From the NCBI GenBank assembly GCA_002413075.1, contig DHWG01000091.1, positions 1-22,967 on the forward strand: DNA of 22,967 nt. The letters run 5' to 3'. Shown here piece by piece: positions 15,140-22,960 of the stretch. Origin of the DNA: Desulfosporosinus sp. UBA5188. GTDB taxonomy: Bacteria > Bacillota > Desulfitobacteriia > Desulfitobacteriales > Desulfitobacteriaceae. The position numbers and the translations under genes are program-made. A model generated the notes under the pieces. That model was not told where the DNA came from and made no database searches. It saw only the letters and a list, made by a program, of their open reading frames with translations. How positions within the stretch are numbered: position 1 is the stretch's first letter; every line of letters begins with the position of its first letter.

Positions 15140-15765
15140 CTTGGGACCTTGATATAGGGATTGTCCCGCTTTTCTTCGCCAATGCTGGTCTCTTCACCAT
15201 GCCCCGGGAAAACCCTCGTATCATCTGGAAGAATCATGAGTTTATCTTGAACACCTTGAAGGAGTTGTTCCAACGATCCTCCAGGAAAATCGGTTCGGCC
15301 AATGGATCCTGCAAAAAGCGTATCTCCGCTGAACAGCCCTTCATTGCATAAAAAACAAACGCCCCCTGGTGAGTGACCAGGGGTTGAAATCACGGTTAAT
15401 TTTTCTTTACCGACCCTAATTTCCTGCCCGTCTTGTAGCAAGAAATCGGCGCTTTTCAGCACAAGTCCGGACCCTAAATAACTTGAAAGGTTCTTTTTCC
15501 CATCGGTAAGCATCTCTGCATCGTCCGTATGGATCCCCACTAAAACATCTCCCAAAAGCACTCTGAGTTCATCCACCGCTCCAATATGATCCACATGCCC
15601 ATGGGTCAGCAAAATGCTTTCCACCTTAAGACCCTTGTCTACAACCCAGCGCTGAATCTTTTTGCTGTCTGCGCCTGGGTCAATAATCACGGCTTTCTTA
15701 CTCTCCATACAAGCGTATAAGTAACAATTTGCTCCCATGGCCCCCATCGCTCGCCCTTCAATCAT
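15136..15765 (-). CDS. MBL-fold hydrolase (glyoxalase II-like)
   Basis: This 209-aa metallo-beta-lactamase-fold enzyme has THGHVDHIG (H55, H57, D59, H60), the third ligand in TPGHSPGG, the bridging aspartate in SGDTLF and a final PGHG. These give a two-metal site of the hydroxyacylglutathione hydrolase or YqgX/YrvJ-neighbour type. The natural thioester is unknown, since many Firmicutes lack glutathione. The start is ATG at 15765 with AGGAGG upstream. It follows dtd by 14 bp and probably belongs to the relA-dtd transcript. Its 3' end carries the -35 box of the hisS promoter. Length is normal. Confidence 0.9.
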   Translation of the reverse strand: MIEGRAMGAMGANCYLYACMESKKAVIIDPGADSKKIQRWVVDKGLKVESILLTHGHVDHIGAVDELRVLLGDVLVGIHTDDAEMLTDGKKNLSSYLGSGLVLKSADFLLQDGQEIRVGKEKLTVISTPGHSPGGVCFLCNEGLFSGDTLFAGSIGRTDFPGGSLEQLLQGVQDKLMILPDDTRVFPGHGEETSIGEEKRDNPYIKVPS

Positions 15766-15779
15766 TAATATCTTACCTC

Positions 15780-16229
15780 CTAAAACTTCTTCTCACTGTC
15801 CAAAAGTATTGTCACCGGTCCGTTATTAATCAGCGTCACATCCATCTCTGCTTGAAAAACGCCTGTCTCCACCTTCAGTCCACGACTACGTGTCGCTTCT
15901 ATGATTTGTTTAAACAAAGCCTTGGCCTGTTCCGGTGGCGCAGCGGTCATAAAGCTGGGGCGCTTTCCACTTCGACAATCGCCATAGAGGGTAAACTGAG
16001 ACACCATAAGAATCTCTCCGCGTACATCCTGTACGGAACAGTTCATTTTTCCAGCTTCATCTTCAAAAATCCTAAGGCCCACGATTTTATCAACGATCCA
16101 GGTGACCTCTTTCTCTCCATCACCCTGTCCGACAGCCAGTAGAACCAAGAGTCCGGTGGAAATCTTCCCTACGGTTTCTCCTTTCACGCTGACTGATGCC
16201 TGTTTAACGCGCTGAACAACACTACGCAT
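15780..16229 (-). CDS. dtd: D-aminoacyl-tRNA deacylase
   Basis: This 149-aa enzyme hydrolyses D-aminoacyl-tRNA and recycles the tRNA. It begins MRSVVQRVKQASV and carries both DTD signatures: SQFTLYGDCRSGKRPSF in the middle and the cross-subunit Gly-cis-Pro motif NNGPVTILLDS at the C-terminus. Length is typical. Its ATG lies 2 bp after the relA stop, so it is co-transcribed with relA, the standard Firmicutes arrangement. The ribosome site (GGAGGA) lies in the 3' end of relA. Confidence 0.97.
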   Translation of the reverse strand: MRSVVQRVKQASVSVKGETVGKISTGLLVLLAVGQGDGEKEVTWIVDKIVGLRIFEDEAGKMNCSVQDVRGEILMVSQFTLYGDCRSGKRPSFMTAAPPEQAKALFKQIIEATRSRGLKVETGVFQAEMDVTLINNGPVTILLDSEKKF

Positions 16230-16231
16230 GC

Positions 16232-18454
16232 TTATTTTCCTCCTGAATTAACTCGCTCAACATCGGTAATATCTTTGACCTTACGAATTCTATGCATGAC
16301 CATTTTAAGCTGTTCGACGTTCCGTATCTCGACGCGCAGCTGAATATGAGCAATATTATCTTTATCTACCCGGGCATTGATCCCTAAAATATGGGTCCGT
16401 GTATCTAAGACTGTATTCATAACCTCAGTCACCAAGCGAGGCTTGTCCTTCCCATAGATCTGAATATCCACGGGATAGGTCGCGTCAATCTGTTCCGCCC
16501 ACTTGACTTCCACCATCCGTTCAGATTCCTCTTGAGAGGGACTTAGGATATTGCTACAGTCCCAACGGTGAATAGACACACCACGGCCCCGGGTAATATA
16601 ACCCGTTATGGCGTCTCCCGGCAGAGGATTACAGCACCGTGAAAAACGCACCAACACGTTATCAACCCCTTTCACCCGAATCCCGTGGGAGGCTTTGCCA
16701 TAAGGTGTGGGTTTTTTTGTCTCCCCTTTCTGAAGTCCCTCAAGATGCATCTTGTCGCGTTCTTCTTTAGTCACTTCCTCACGTAAGCGCACGATGACTT
16801 TATTGGGAGTTAACACACCATCTCCAATGGCCGCATACAAATCATCGACCCCTAAGAAATTTTGACTTTTCCCAATGGCTAAGAGGCTTTCCAGTTTAAG
16901 AATATTTCCCGGTTCAAGCCCAAGTTTGCGCACCTCATGGTCCAGACTTTCACGGCCGCGGGCAATATTATCTTCTCGTTGTTCCTTCTTGAACCATTGT
17001 CGAATCCTATTCTTTGCTTGAGAGGTTTTAACAAAAGCTAACCAATCTCGGCTGGGTCCCCCTCCTTGCTTCGACGTAAGAATTTCCAGAATATCTCCAT
17101 TTGATAATTTTGTCTCAAGGGGAACAATCCGTCCGTTAATTTTCGCGCCAATACAACGATGCCCAACATCCGTATGGACACGATAAGCAAAATCGATCGG
17201 ACAAGACGCGGCTGGTAGTTCAACCACATCCCCTTTCGGCGTAAAGACAAAGACAGTATCTGCAAATAAGTCAATCTTTAGAGATTCCATAAATTCTCCG
17301 GCATCCCGGGAATCATGTTGCCATTCCAGCAACTGACGCAACCAAGAAAGCTTTTGATCAAAGTTAACGCTCGCTACCTTGTTAGCGCCTTCTTTGCTAC
17401 TTCCTTCTTTGCTTTCTTTACTACCGCTTTCTTTGTACTTCCAATGCGCAGCAATACCGTATTCAGACGTACGGTGCATTTCACACGTCCGAATCTGGAC
17501 TTCAAAAGGTTCACCATGAACTCCAATCAGAGTGGTATGTAGAGACTGGTACATATTAGGTTTGGGCATAGCAATATAGTCCTTAAATCGCCCAGGGATT
17601 GGCTTCCATAAAGTATGAATAATTCCCAAAGCGCCATAACAATCATTTACCGACTCAACCACCACCCGAATCGCCATGAGGTCGTAGATTTCGCTCAGCT
17701 CTTTGTTCTGTGTCATCATTTTACGATAAATACTGTAAAAGTGCTTAGGACGACCGGCAATGTCTGCATATATTTCAACCTCATCCAATCGTTCACGCAT
17801 CTGAATAATCACTTCACTGATAAATGCTTCGCGTTCCGCTCGTTTCAGGGCAATCTTTTCAACTAAGTCATAGTATTTCTGAGGTTCCAGATATCGAAAC
17901 GAAAGATCTTCCAACTCCCATTTCATCCTAAAAATCCCAAGGCGGTTCGCCAACGGCGCGAAAATCTCCAAAGTTTCTTGGGCAATTTCTTTTTGTTTTT
18001 CGATCGAATGATATTTCAAGGTACGCATATTATGAAGACGATCAGCCAGTTTAATGAGAATAACTCGAATGTCCTTAGCCATGGCCAAGAACATCTTGCG
18101 CAAATTCTCTACTTGTTGCTCCACCTTACTCTTGTACTCAATCCGTCCAAGCTTGGTCACGCCATCAACCAGCAAAGCGATTTCTGAACCAAATTCTTTC
18201 TCAATATCCTCGATCGTATAATTAGAATCTTCCACGACATCATGAAGCAGCGAGGCAGCTAGGGTTGCTTCATCCATTTCCAGTTCAACTAAAATTTTCG
18301 CCACTTCTAGGGGATGGAGAATATAATCCTCCCCTGAAATTCGAAGTTGATTCCGATGTGCCACTTCAGCAAATTGATACGCCCTGTCTATAACGTCTAA
18401 ACGTGCCTGTGGGAATTTATTTTGCAGTTTTACCCTTAACTCCGCAAACGACAT
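16232..18454 (-). CDS. relA: Bifunctional (p)ppGpp synthetase/hydrolase Rel
   Basis: This 740-aa long RSH protein makes and degrades (p)ppGpp. Domains in order are: HD hydrolase with LLHDVVEDSNYT; synthetase with YDLMAIRVVV and GRFKDYIAMPKPNMYQSLH; TGS from about 390 (DTVFVFTPKGDVVELPA); a conserved Cys domain (SRCCNPLPGDAI); and C-terminal ACT. The RFKD loop is the RxKD type of bifunctional Rel rather than the ExDD of RelA, and the HD motif is intact, so both activities are expected. I start it at ATG 18454, with GGAG 7 nt upstream. A GTG at 18475 has no comparable ribosome site. A lysine/serine/glycine-rich linker near 345-370 is variable. It lies between apt and dtd as in Bacillus. Confidence 0.97.
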   Translation of the reverse strand: MSFAELRVKLQNKFPQARLDVIDRAYQFAEVAHRNQLRISGEDYILHPLEVAKILVELEMDEATLAASLLHDVVEDSNYTIEDIEKEFGSEIALLVDGVTKLGRIEYKSKVEQQVENLRKMFLAMAKDIRVILIKLADRLHNMRTLKYHSIEKQKEIAQETLEIFAPLANRLGIFRMKWELEDLSFRYLEPQKYYDLVEKIALKRAEREAFISEVIIQMRERLDEVEIYADIAGRPKHFYSIYRKMMTQNKELSEIYDLMAIRVVVESVNDCYGALGIIHTLWKPIPGRFKDYIAMPKPNMYQSLHTTLIGVHGEPFEVQIRTCEMHRTSEYGIAAHWKYKESGSKESKEGSSKEGANKVASVNFDQKLSWLRQLLEWQHDSRDAGEFMESLKIDLFADTVFVFTPKGDVVELPAASCPIDFAYRVHTDVGHRCIGAKINGRIVPLETKLSNGDILEILTSKQGGGPSRDWLAFVKTSQAKNRIRQWFKKEQREDNIARGRESLDHEVRKLGLEPGNILKLESLLAIGKSQNFLGVDDLYAAIGDGVLTPNKVIVRLREEVTKEERDKMHLEGLQKGETKKPTPYGKASHGIRVKGVDNVLVRFSRCCNPLPGDAITGYITRGRGVSIHRWDCSNILSPSQEESERMVEVKWAEQIDATYPVDIQIYGKDKPRLVTEVMNTVLDTRTHILGINARVDKDNIAHIQLRVEIRNVEQLKMVMHRIRKVKDITDVERVNSGGK

Positions 18455-18501
18455 TGGCGAACTCCTCTCATCCACAAAGTCACGTAGTTGATTACCTAAT
18501 A

Positions 18502-19014
18502 CTAATACTGGATCAAAGAAAAAACAGGATACTCCGCTAACTTGTCTCTTCCGTTTAAAAACGTTAATTCAATTAAGAAGCCCATCCCTAGCATATCCGC
18601 CCCAATTTTTTTCATTAAATGTGCCGTCGCCAACATTGTTCCGCCAGTTGCCAACAGGTCATCAACGACGACAACCCGTTCACCCGGCGAAATAGCATCT
18701 GCATGGACTTCTAACGTATCAAACCCATATTCTAAAGCGTAGGTTTCGCTGATGGTTGCAGAAGGTAATTTACCTGGTTTGCGAACTGGAACAAAACCAA
18801 TTCCTAAGGCATAGGCCAGTGGAGCACCTAGCAAAAAGCCACGAGCTTCAGGTCCGACAATCACGTCTGGCTTCCAAGGCTTAATCTTTTCTACAAGTGC
18901 ATCAATCGCAGCATGGAACACTTCGCCATTTTTCAGTAAGGTCGTTATATCCTTGTACGAAATCCCTTCTTTGGGAAAATCATTAATCACACGAATATGA
19001 TCTTTAAAGTCCAT
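18502..19014 (-). CDS. apt: Adenine phosphoribosyltransferase
   Basis: This 170-aa purine salvage enzyme converts adenine and PRPP to AMP. It shows DFPKEGISYKDITTLL near the N-terminus, GPEARGFLLGAPLAYALG, and the PRPP-binding VVVVDDLLATGGTM. Size matches the family. The start is ATG at 19014; GGCGGAG is just upstream. A TTG at 19074 would add 20 residues not usual in Apt. It lies between recJ (104-bp gap) and relA (47-bp gap). The larger gap upstream could hold a promoter (TTGCAT near 19100 and TATATT near 19075, poorly spaced), but I cannot confirm it. Confidence 0.96.
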   Translation of the reverse strand: MDFKDHIRVINDFPKEGISYKDITTLLKNGEVFHAAIDALVEKIKPWKPDVIVGPEARGFLLGAPLAYALGIGFVPVRKPGKLPSATISETYALEYGFDTLEVHADAISPGERVVVVDDLLATGGTMLATAHLMKKIGADMLGMGFLIELTFLNGRDKLAEYPVFSLIQY

Positions 19015-19118
19015 CACCGCTCCGCCTTTCTTCCTATGGCACTTTAGGCGCTTTTCAATTTCATCATCTAACAATATAACATGTTTATGCGATATGCAAT
19101 CACGGGGATGTCTCTAGC

Positions 19119-20882
19119 CTACCGATAATTCTTTAAGATGAGTTGCACTGTCCTATTACCATTGTATTCGTTGACTTCAACGGTAAAAATCATATCTAGT
19201 TTTACGTTGTTTTTGTATCCGCTGCGCATTTTATCCAATTCATCGCTTCCGAACTTATCGATGATTACGTCTTGGAAGGCGTTTATATCACCGAAATAGA
19301 CACAATCTAACGATTTAGAACTCTTAGTTAGGAGTTTTAATTTTAAAACATTTTTATTCACCCCGAGGATTGAGCTTCTCGAAACAGAAATGTCGGTCTC
19401 CGCAAAAAGCGGCTTTGAATTCCCTTTACCATACGGCTCCAGTATGGTTAAATCTTGCGCCAACGCAAGATTAATTCTGTCCAGTGAAATTAATCCATCA
19501 ACGCGAATCTTACGGATTAAATCATCCTCCGTTAATTTTGTTAATCGATTCAACCGTTCTCTTAAGGCCTCTACATTGCTCGCATCAAGCGATACCCCGG
19601 CGGCCATGGCATGTCCACCAAATCTCATCAATAATTCATGGCACTTTGTCAACTCTTCGAACATATTATAGCCCTCAATCGACCGACCCGAACCCTTGAC
19701 ACCCTGTTCAGCATCCGTTAGTACGATGGTTGGAACATTATAGCGTTCTCGAATCTTGCCAGCAATGATTCCTGCAATGCTTTCATGAATATCAGGCTTA
19801 TATATAATAAAAACTTTGGCATTCTTAATCGTAGAACTTTCAATCATTTGGACAATTTCCTCTACGCCTTTTATCGTCATATCCTTGCGTTCTGTATTCA
19901 GTGCATGAAGTTCCAAGGCTAGATCACTTGCGTCCTGGAGATCATCAGATAGCAACAGCCTTAAGCCCTTTTTAGCACTATCTAATCTTCCAGAAGCGTT
20001 GATGCAGGGACCTATGATAAATCCAAGAGCATAAACGTCGAGGGTCTTGCCCTCAATACCGGTTCGTTTGATCAAGGCTTTAAGCCCAGTATTGCGAGTC
20101 TTGTTGAGCATTTCAAGCCCTTTTTTAACGAAGATCCTATTTTCCCCAATCAAGTCTACGACATCACAAACCGTCGCGATCGCTACATATTCGACGAATG
20201 AAAAAGCTTCCTCTTTTGGAAGACTCATTTCTTCAAATAAGACTTGAATAAACTTAAAGGCCACACCAGCCCCGCACAAAATTTTGAAAGGATAAAAACA
20301 ATCCATCTGCTTAATATCAATAATAGCGTCGGCATTAGGCTTTTGATAACTTCGAGTTCCGTCAGTGTCTTCCGTAAACGGCACTTCATGGTGGTCAGTA
20401 ATGATGACGGTCAGTCCTAAGGTTTTGGCATAATTAATTGGCTCGATCGCTGATATCCCATTATCACAGGTTATAAGGGTATCAATTCCATCGTCTTTAG
20501 CCTTTTTAATCATCACTTCATTAATTCCATAGCCATCTTGAATTCTATGGGGAATGTCATAGTCCACTTTGGCCTTGCACCTAAGCAACGCCTTATAGAG
20601 CAAGCAAGTGCTGATCACGCCATCGACATCGTAGTCACCGACGATCCTTATCTTTTTCCCTTCGGCAATTTTACGTTTTATAAGGCCTACACCTTTCACA
20701 AGATCTTTCATCATCCGGGGATCATGTAATTTATCAAAGTCTGGCTTGATAAAGCTCATAGCACTATCAAAGTCAGATATCCCCCTATTCACTAATACTT
20801 TACAGAGCAATTCACTGATTCCTAGTGCTTGAGCATTTTTTTCTAACTCGTTTTTTTTATTTCTAATTGACCATTTTTCCAA
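19119..20882 (-). CDS. recJ: Single-stranded-DNA exonuclease RecJ, short form
   Basis: This 587-aa DHH-family nuclease has motif I VGDYDVDGV, motif II CDNGIS, motif III TDHHEVP, and later VCDVVDL and GPCINASGRLD. The DHHA1 part carries GSGRSIEGYNMF and RFGGHAMAAG, and an OB-like C-terminus ends in NRTVQLILKNY. It degrades ssDNA 5' to 3' in recombination and mismatch repair. At 587 residues it is shorter than Bacillus-type RecJ (about 750-790) but has all nuclease motifs. The start is TTG at 20882 with GAGGA 6-7 nt upstream. Parts are AT-rich (16 G+C of 60 at 19801-19860). Its place before apt-relA is ancestral. Confidence 0.95.
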   Translation of the reverse strand: MEKWSIRNKKNELEKNAQALGISELLCKVLVNRGISDFDSAMSFIKPDFDKLHDPRMMKDLVKGVGLIKRKIAEGKKIRIVGDYDVDGVISTCLLYKALLRCKAKVDYDIPHRIQDGYGINEVMIKKAKDDGIDTLITCDNGISAIEPINYAKTLGLTVIITDHHEVPFTEDTDGTRSYQKPNADAIIDIKQMDCFYPFKILCGAGVAFKFIQVLFEEMSLPKEEAFSFVEYVAIATVCDVVDLIGENRIFVKKGLEMLNKTRNTGLKALIKRTGIEGKTLDVYALGFIIGPCINASGRLDSAKKGLRLLLSDDLQDASDLALELHALNTERKDMTIKGVEEIVQMIESSTIKNAKVFIIYKPDIHESIAGIIAGKIRERYNVPTIVLTDAEQGVKGSGRSIEGYNMFEELTKCHELLMRFGGHAMAAGVSLDASNVEALRERLNRLTKLTEDDLIRKIRVDGLISLDRINLALAQDLTILEPYGKGNSKPLFAETDISVSRSSILGVNKNVLKLKLLTKSSKSLDCVYFGDINAFQDVIIDKFGSDELDKMRSGYKNNVKLDMIFTVEVNEYNGNRTVQLILKNYR

Positions 20883-20938
20883 GTTTAATCCTCAGCTTTC
20901 TGTTATAGTCAACGATCTGTGTCGACATGTTGCTTTTT

Positions 20939-21937
20939 TCACTTGTCCTCTAGGCTTTGACCTTTGACCTTTGATCTCCGACTTCTAACCTCTGTCTTGA
21001 CCTGACAACGTTGACAGGTGTCCGCTAGCCCTTCTTCCACAGGGCATTCCACATCCCTAGTACTGCAGGGTTCTGCGTGAATGAGAACATGGGTCCCCTT
21101 CAATCTCATATTTATTTCATGCTCAATCACGTCACACAGTTCATGAACGTCAACAACTGAAGTGTATTTAGCCACCACAAGATGTAAATCCGCGTGTCTT
21201 TCTGCTCCGGCTTTGCGAGTGCGGAGTTCGTGAAACTCGACAAATTCCTCCGCATGGAATAGAAGTATTTCGGCAATAATCTCACGTTCCTCATCGGGTA
21301 AACTAACATCAACTAATGGCGAAAAGGCTTTCTTCGTCAACTCAAAAGAGGCCTTGATGATCATGAACGCCACTCCAAACGCGATGATCGGATCTAAGAT
21401 GGCCCACCCGGTAATCTTGATTAAGAGAAGACCGATAAAAACACCACCCGACGTATAAACATCGGTTCTCAAATGCAACGCATCCGCTTCAAGAGCCACC
21501 GAATCAGTTCGTTTCGCGACGCTCATTAGTTTGGTGGATACGAACAAATTCGTTAGCGCAGAAACGCCCATGACGAGCAGGCCTAAGCCAAGTCCCAATT
21601 CACCGACATGACCGCCTTCACCAGCCATCATCTTCTGAAACTTTTGAATGGCTTGGATGATAATCATCACGGCTGCAACAAATATCAAAACAGCCTCGAT
21701 TGTGCCAGAAACATTTTCTATTTTCCCATGTCCGTAGGCATGCTCTGAATCGGCAGGTTTTCCCGATTCCCTGACCGCAAAAAGGGCAATGAAGGCCGCT
21801 AGTAGATCAATTCCCGAATGAATACCCTCTGATAAGATACTAACTGATCCACTCACTAAGCCAATTGTCACTTTGGCAAGCGTCAAAAAAGTATTAGAGG
21901 CGACAGATAATGAAGCCACCTGCGTCTTGTCTTCCAC
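20939..21937 (-). CDS. Cation diffusion facilitator (CDF) metal transporter
   Basis: This 332-aa inner-membrane metal/proton antiporter is likely a Zn/Fe/Co/Mn exporter. It shows the CDF metal site in TM2 (SEGIHSGIDL) and its partner in TM5 (ALEADALHLRTDVYTS), with HAYGHGKIEN after TM2. A cytoplasmic C-domain carries HADLHLVV and HVLIHAEPC. The DxxHLRTD form differs from the usual DxxHxxxD spacing only in detail. The tail has four Cys (CSTRDVEC and CQRC) that could bind metal. It ends in a basic stretch encoded by a heptanucleotide repeat. I start it at GTG 21937, behind GAGGAG at 9 nt; a TTG at 21964 has no ribosome site. A terminator-bearing leader precedes it. Metal specificity is unknown. 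Confidence 0.93.
   Translation of the reverse strand: MEDKTQVASLSVASNTFLTLAKVTIGLVSGSVSILSEGIHSGIDLLAAFIALFAVRESGKPADSEHAYGHGKIENVSGTIEAVLIFVAAVMIIIQAIQKFQKMMAGEGGHVGELGLGLGLLVMGVSALTNLFVSTKLMSVAKRTDSVALEADALHLRTDVYTSGGVFIGLLLIKITGWAILDPIIAFGVAFMIIKASFELTKKAFSPLVDVSLPDEEREIIAEILLFHAEEFVEFHELRTRKAGAERHADLHLVVAKYTSVVDVHELCDVIEHEINMRLKGTHVLIHAEPCSTRDVECPVEEGLADTCQRCQVKTEVRSRRSKVKGQSLEDK
20945..20993. repeat. Degenerate heptanucleotide tandem repeat, seven units
   Basis: On the plus strand the units are GTCCTCT, AGGCTTT, GACCTTT, GACCTTT, GATCTCC, GACTTCT and AACCTCT, all variants of GAYCTYT. On the minus strand this is (A/G)(A/G)AG(A/G)TC repeated without interruption. It forms the last codons of the CDF transporter gene. 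Confidence 0.75.
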
Positions 21938-21982
21938 GATTAAACTCTCCTCATCGTCCAGCAAGTATCACTTGATTGACGT

Positions 21983-22013
21983 ACAAAAATAGGACCCCCC
22001 TAAAAGGAAGTCC
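21983..22013 (-). terminator. Intrinsic terminator upstream of the CDF gene
   Basis: On the minus strand GGACUUCC pairs with GGGGGUCC (8 bp, two G-U) around UUUUAG, then UAUUUUUG. It could end transcripts of the membrane-protein gene 125 bp upstream, or act as the expression platform of the leader. Confidence 0.75.
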
Positions 22014-22071
22014 CACGGATTACTCCGCTGCCTCAATTGCTTGAAGCCCAGCTTATTGCCTGACGATTATA
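21983..22071 (-). promoter_or_regulatory. Structured leader upstream of the CDF gene, class not recognised
   Basis: On the minus strand TATAAT (22066-22071; weak TATTTG 17 bp upstream) is followed by a hairpin GCUG-(GG)-CUUCAA-GCAA-UUGAGG-CAGC (22027-22052) with a GNRA tetraloop. An abutting small hairpin GGA-GUAA-UCC (22017-22026) has a second GNRA loop. An intrinsic terminator comes next. About 50 nt then separate it from the gene's ribosome site. The layout resembles a metal- or ligand-responsive attenuator. I do not recognise yybP-ykoY, NiCo or another known class in it. Confidence 0.5.
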
Positions 22072-22137
22072 GTCTATGTTTAAGATACCAAATATTGAAC
22101 CGTAAAGCAAGGTTTTTCTAGACTCGGTTAGACTCTC

Positions 22138-22584
22138 TTAAAGTGTTAGGAGGTTTCCATAGATAATAATAACAAGGCCTAGGATCAGTCGCAGAATTGT
22201 TGGAGCAAAGCTCCACAGAACCTTACTTATTTTGTCCTTAGGAATGATGCCGGTACCGACCACCAAAGCCCAAAGGATTATGGCTATGATAGGCGTGACG
22301 AAGGCACCAAAGAGAACTAAACTAATCAGGCCACCGACCAAACCGTTGACAACCTGGCTTTTATTAGCGATCTTTCCAACAACCAACAGGAGCAAGCTAC
22401 CTACAATACCCCCTAGAAGAAGACGCGGCTCCCAACGCCAAAATTGCTCTAGATCATGGACAAGAAAGTTAATTCCGCTTATAGTGGCCGTTGCCGCTAC
22501 GGTTCCCCAAATCCCTCCAAAAAATATCATCCCAGCGCAAAGTAGTAAGGCTGCCTCAAGTAATACGAGAAACATGAATACCAT
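22138..22584 (-). CDS. Hypothetical polytopic membrane protein
   Basis: This 148-aa protein is not recognised. It is very hydrophobic, with four to five membrane segments: about residues 3-20, 22-42, 55-72, 80-115 (possibly two) and 125-145. One more polar loop contains HDLEQFWRWEPR and another PKDKISK. No catalytic or metal motif is visible. I start it at ATG 22584, because GGGAGGTG lies 7 nt before it; the longer reading to a TTG at 22626 would place this site inside the gene. A terminator (22676-22703) separates it from the small peptide gene upstream, and the next gene is a CDF transporter. A role in envelope or spore membranes is possible but unsupported. Confidence 0.75.
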   Translation of the reverse strand: MVFMFLVLLEAALLLCAGMIFFGGIWGTVAATATISGINFLVHDLEQFWRWEPRLLLGGIVGSLLLLVVGKIANKSQVVNGLVGGLISLVLFGAFVTPIIAIILWALVVGTGIIPKDKISKVLWSFAPTILRLILGLVIIIYGNLLTL

Positions 22585-22675
22585 TAGCCCACCTCCCGCG
22601 AACACTTTTCTGCTAGTATAGCCCAAAGCGATCCATACTAATCTTTGCCAAATATTAAAGATACGTTCAGAACGT

Positions 22676-22703
22676 GAAAAGGATCCCTTTCAACAGGGAT
22701 CCT
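22676..22703 (-). terminator. Rho-independent terminator after the YjcZ-like peptide gene
   Basis: AGGATCCC (22680-22687) pairs with GGGATCCT (22696-22703) around an 8-nt loop. On the minus strand TTTTC follows. It is 38 bp beyond the stop codon of the peptide gene. Confidence 0.8.
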
Positions 22704-22741
22704 CTGACAGACTCGATCTTCAGACGTTTAGAAGAAATCTC

Positions 22742-22828
22742 TTAGAATACAATACCCATAGCGATGAGTAACAGGATAATAACGACGACAATTGCGATTC
22801 CTGCGCTAGCTCCATTTGATCCCAACAT
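22742..22828 (-). CDS. YjcZ-like small sporulation membrane peptide (28 aa)
   Basis: The 28-aa peptide begins MLGSNGASAGIAIVVV and continues into one hydrophobic helix (IILLLIAMGIVF) that reaches the C-terminus. The pattern, a short Gly/Ser/Asn head followed by GxAIVVVxxLLLIxxG, is that of the YjcZ family found in spore-forming Firmicutes and thought to be in the spore. The canonical family has a more Gly/Tyr/Cys-rich head. Start and ribosome site are strong: GGGAGG lies 8 nt before ATG 22828. A terminator follows the gene, so it is monocistronic. Function is unknown; sporulation-dependent expression is expected from the family. Confidence 0.8.
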   Translation of the reverse strand: MLGSNGASAGIAIVVVIILLLIAMGIVF

Positions 22829-22871
22829 AGTTCTGACCTCCCTTTTCGTCTATTTTTATCTATTCGTAAGA

Positions 22872-22960
22872 CTCCCACTTCTATAAGTGGGAGCGTTCTA
22901 CGTCGCTTCAGTGGGGGTAGAATCCCCTACTGAAGTTTCGATGTTCAGCTTTAGCTGAAC
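22872..22960. repeat. Three consecutive hairpins at the window edge
   Basis: Three palindromes follow one another. CTCCCACTT-CTAT-AAGTGGGAG (22872-22893) is a perfect 9-bp stem. CTTCAGTGGGGG-TAGAAT-CCCCTACTGAAG (22906-22935) is a 12-bp stem with one G-U. GTTCAGC-TTTA-GCTGAAC (22943-22960) has a 7-bp stem. No ORF covers them. The arrangement, and the CCCACTT...AAGTGGG hairpin, recall the structured right ends of IS200/IS605-family elements, which encode the guide RNA of TnpB. No transposase is within the window, so the assignment is open. Confidence 0.6.

Noticed and set aside
15729..16142. 137-aa plus-strand reading frame
   Set aside because: Antisense to dtd, which has both signature motifs; a shadow.
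20945..20993. CRISPR-like array
   Set aside because: The units are 7 bp, contiguous and without spacers; this is a simple tandem repeat.
22232..22621. 129-aa plus-strand reading frame
   Set aside because: Antisense to the membrane-protein gene; basic, low-complexity composition typical of a shadow of hydrophobic codons, with no ribosome site.
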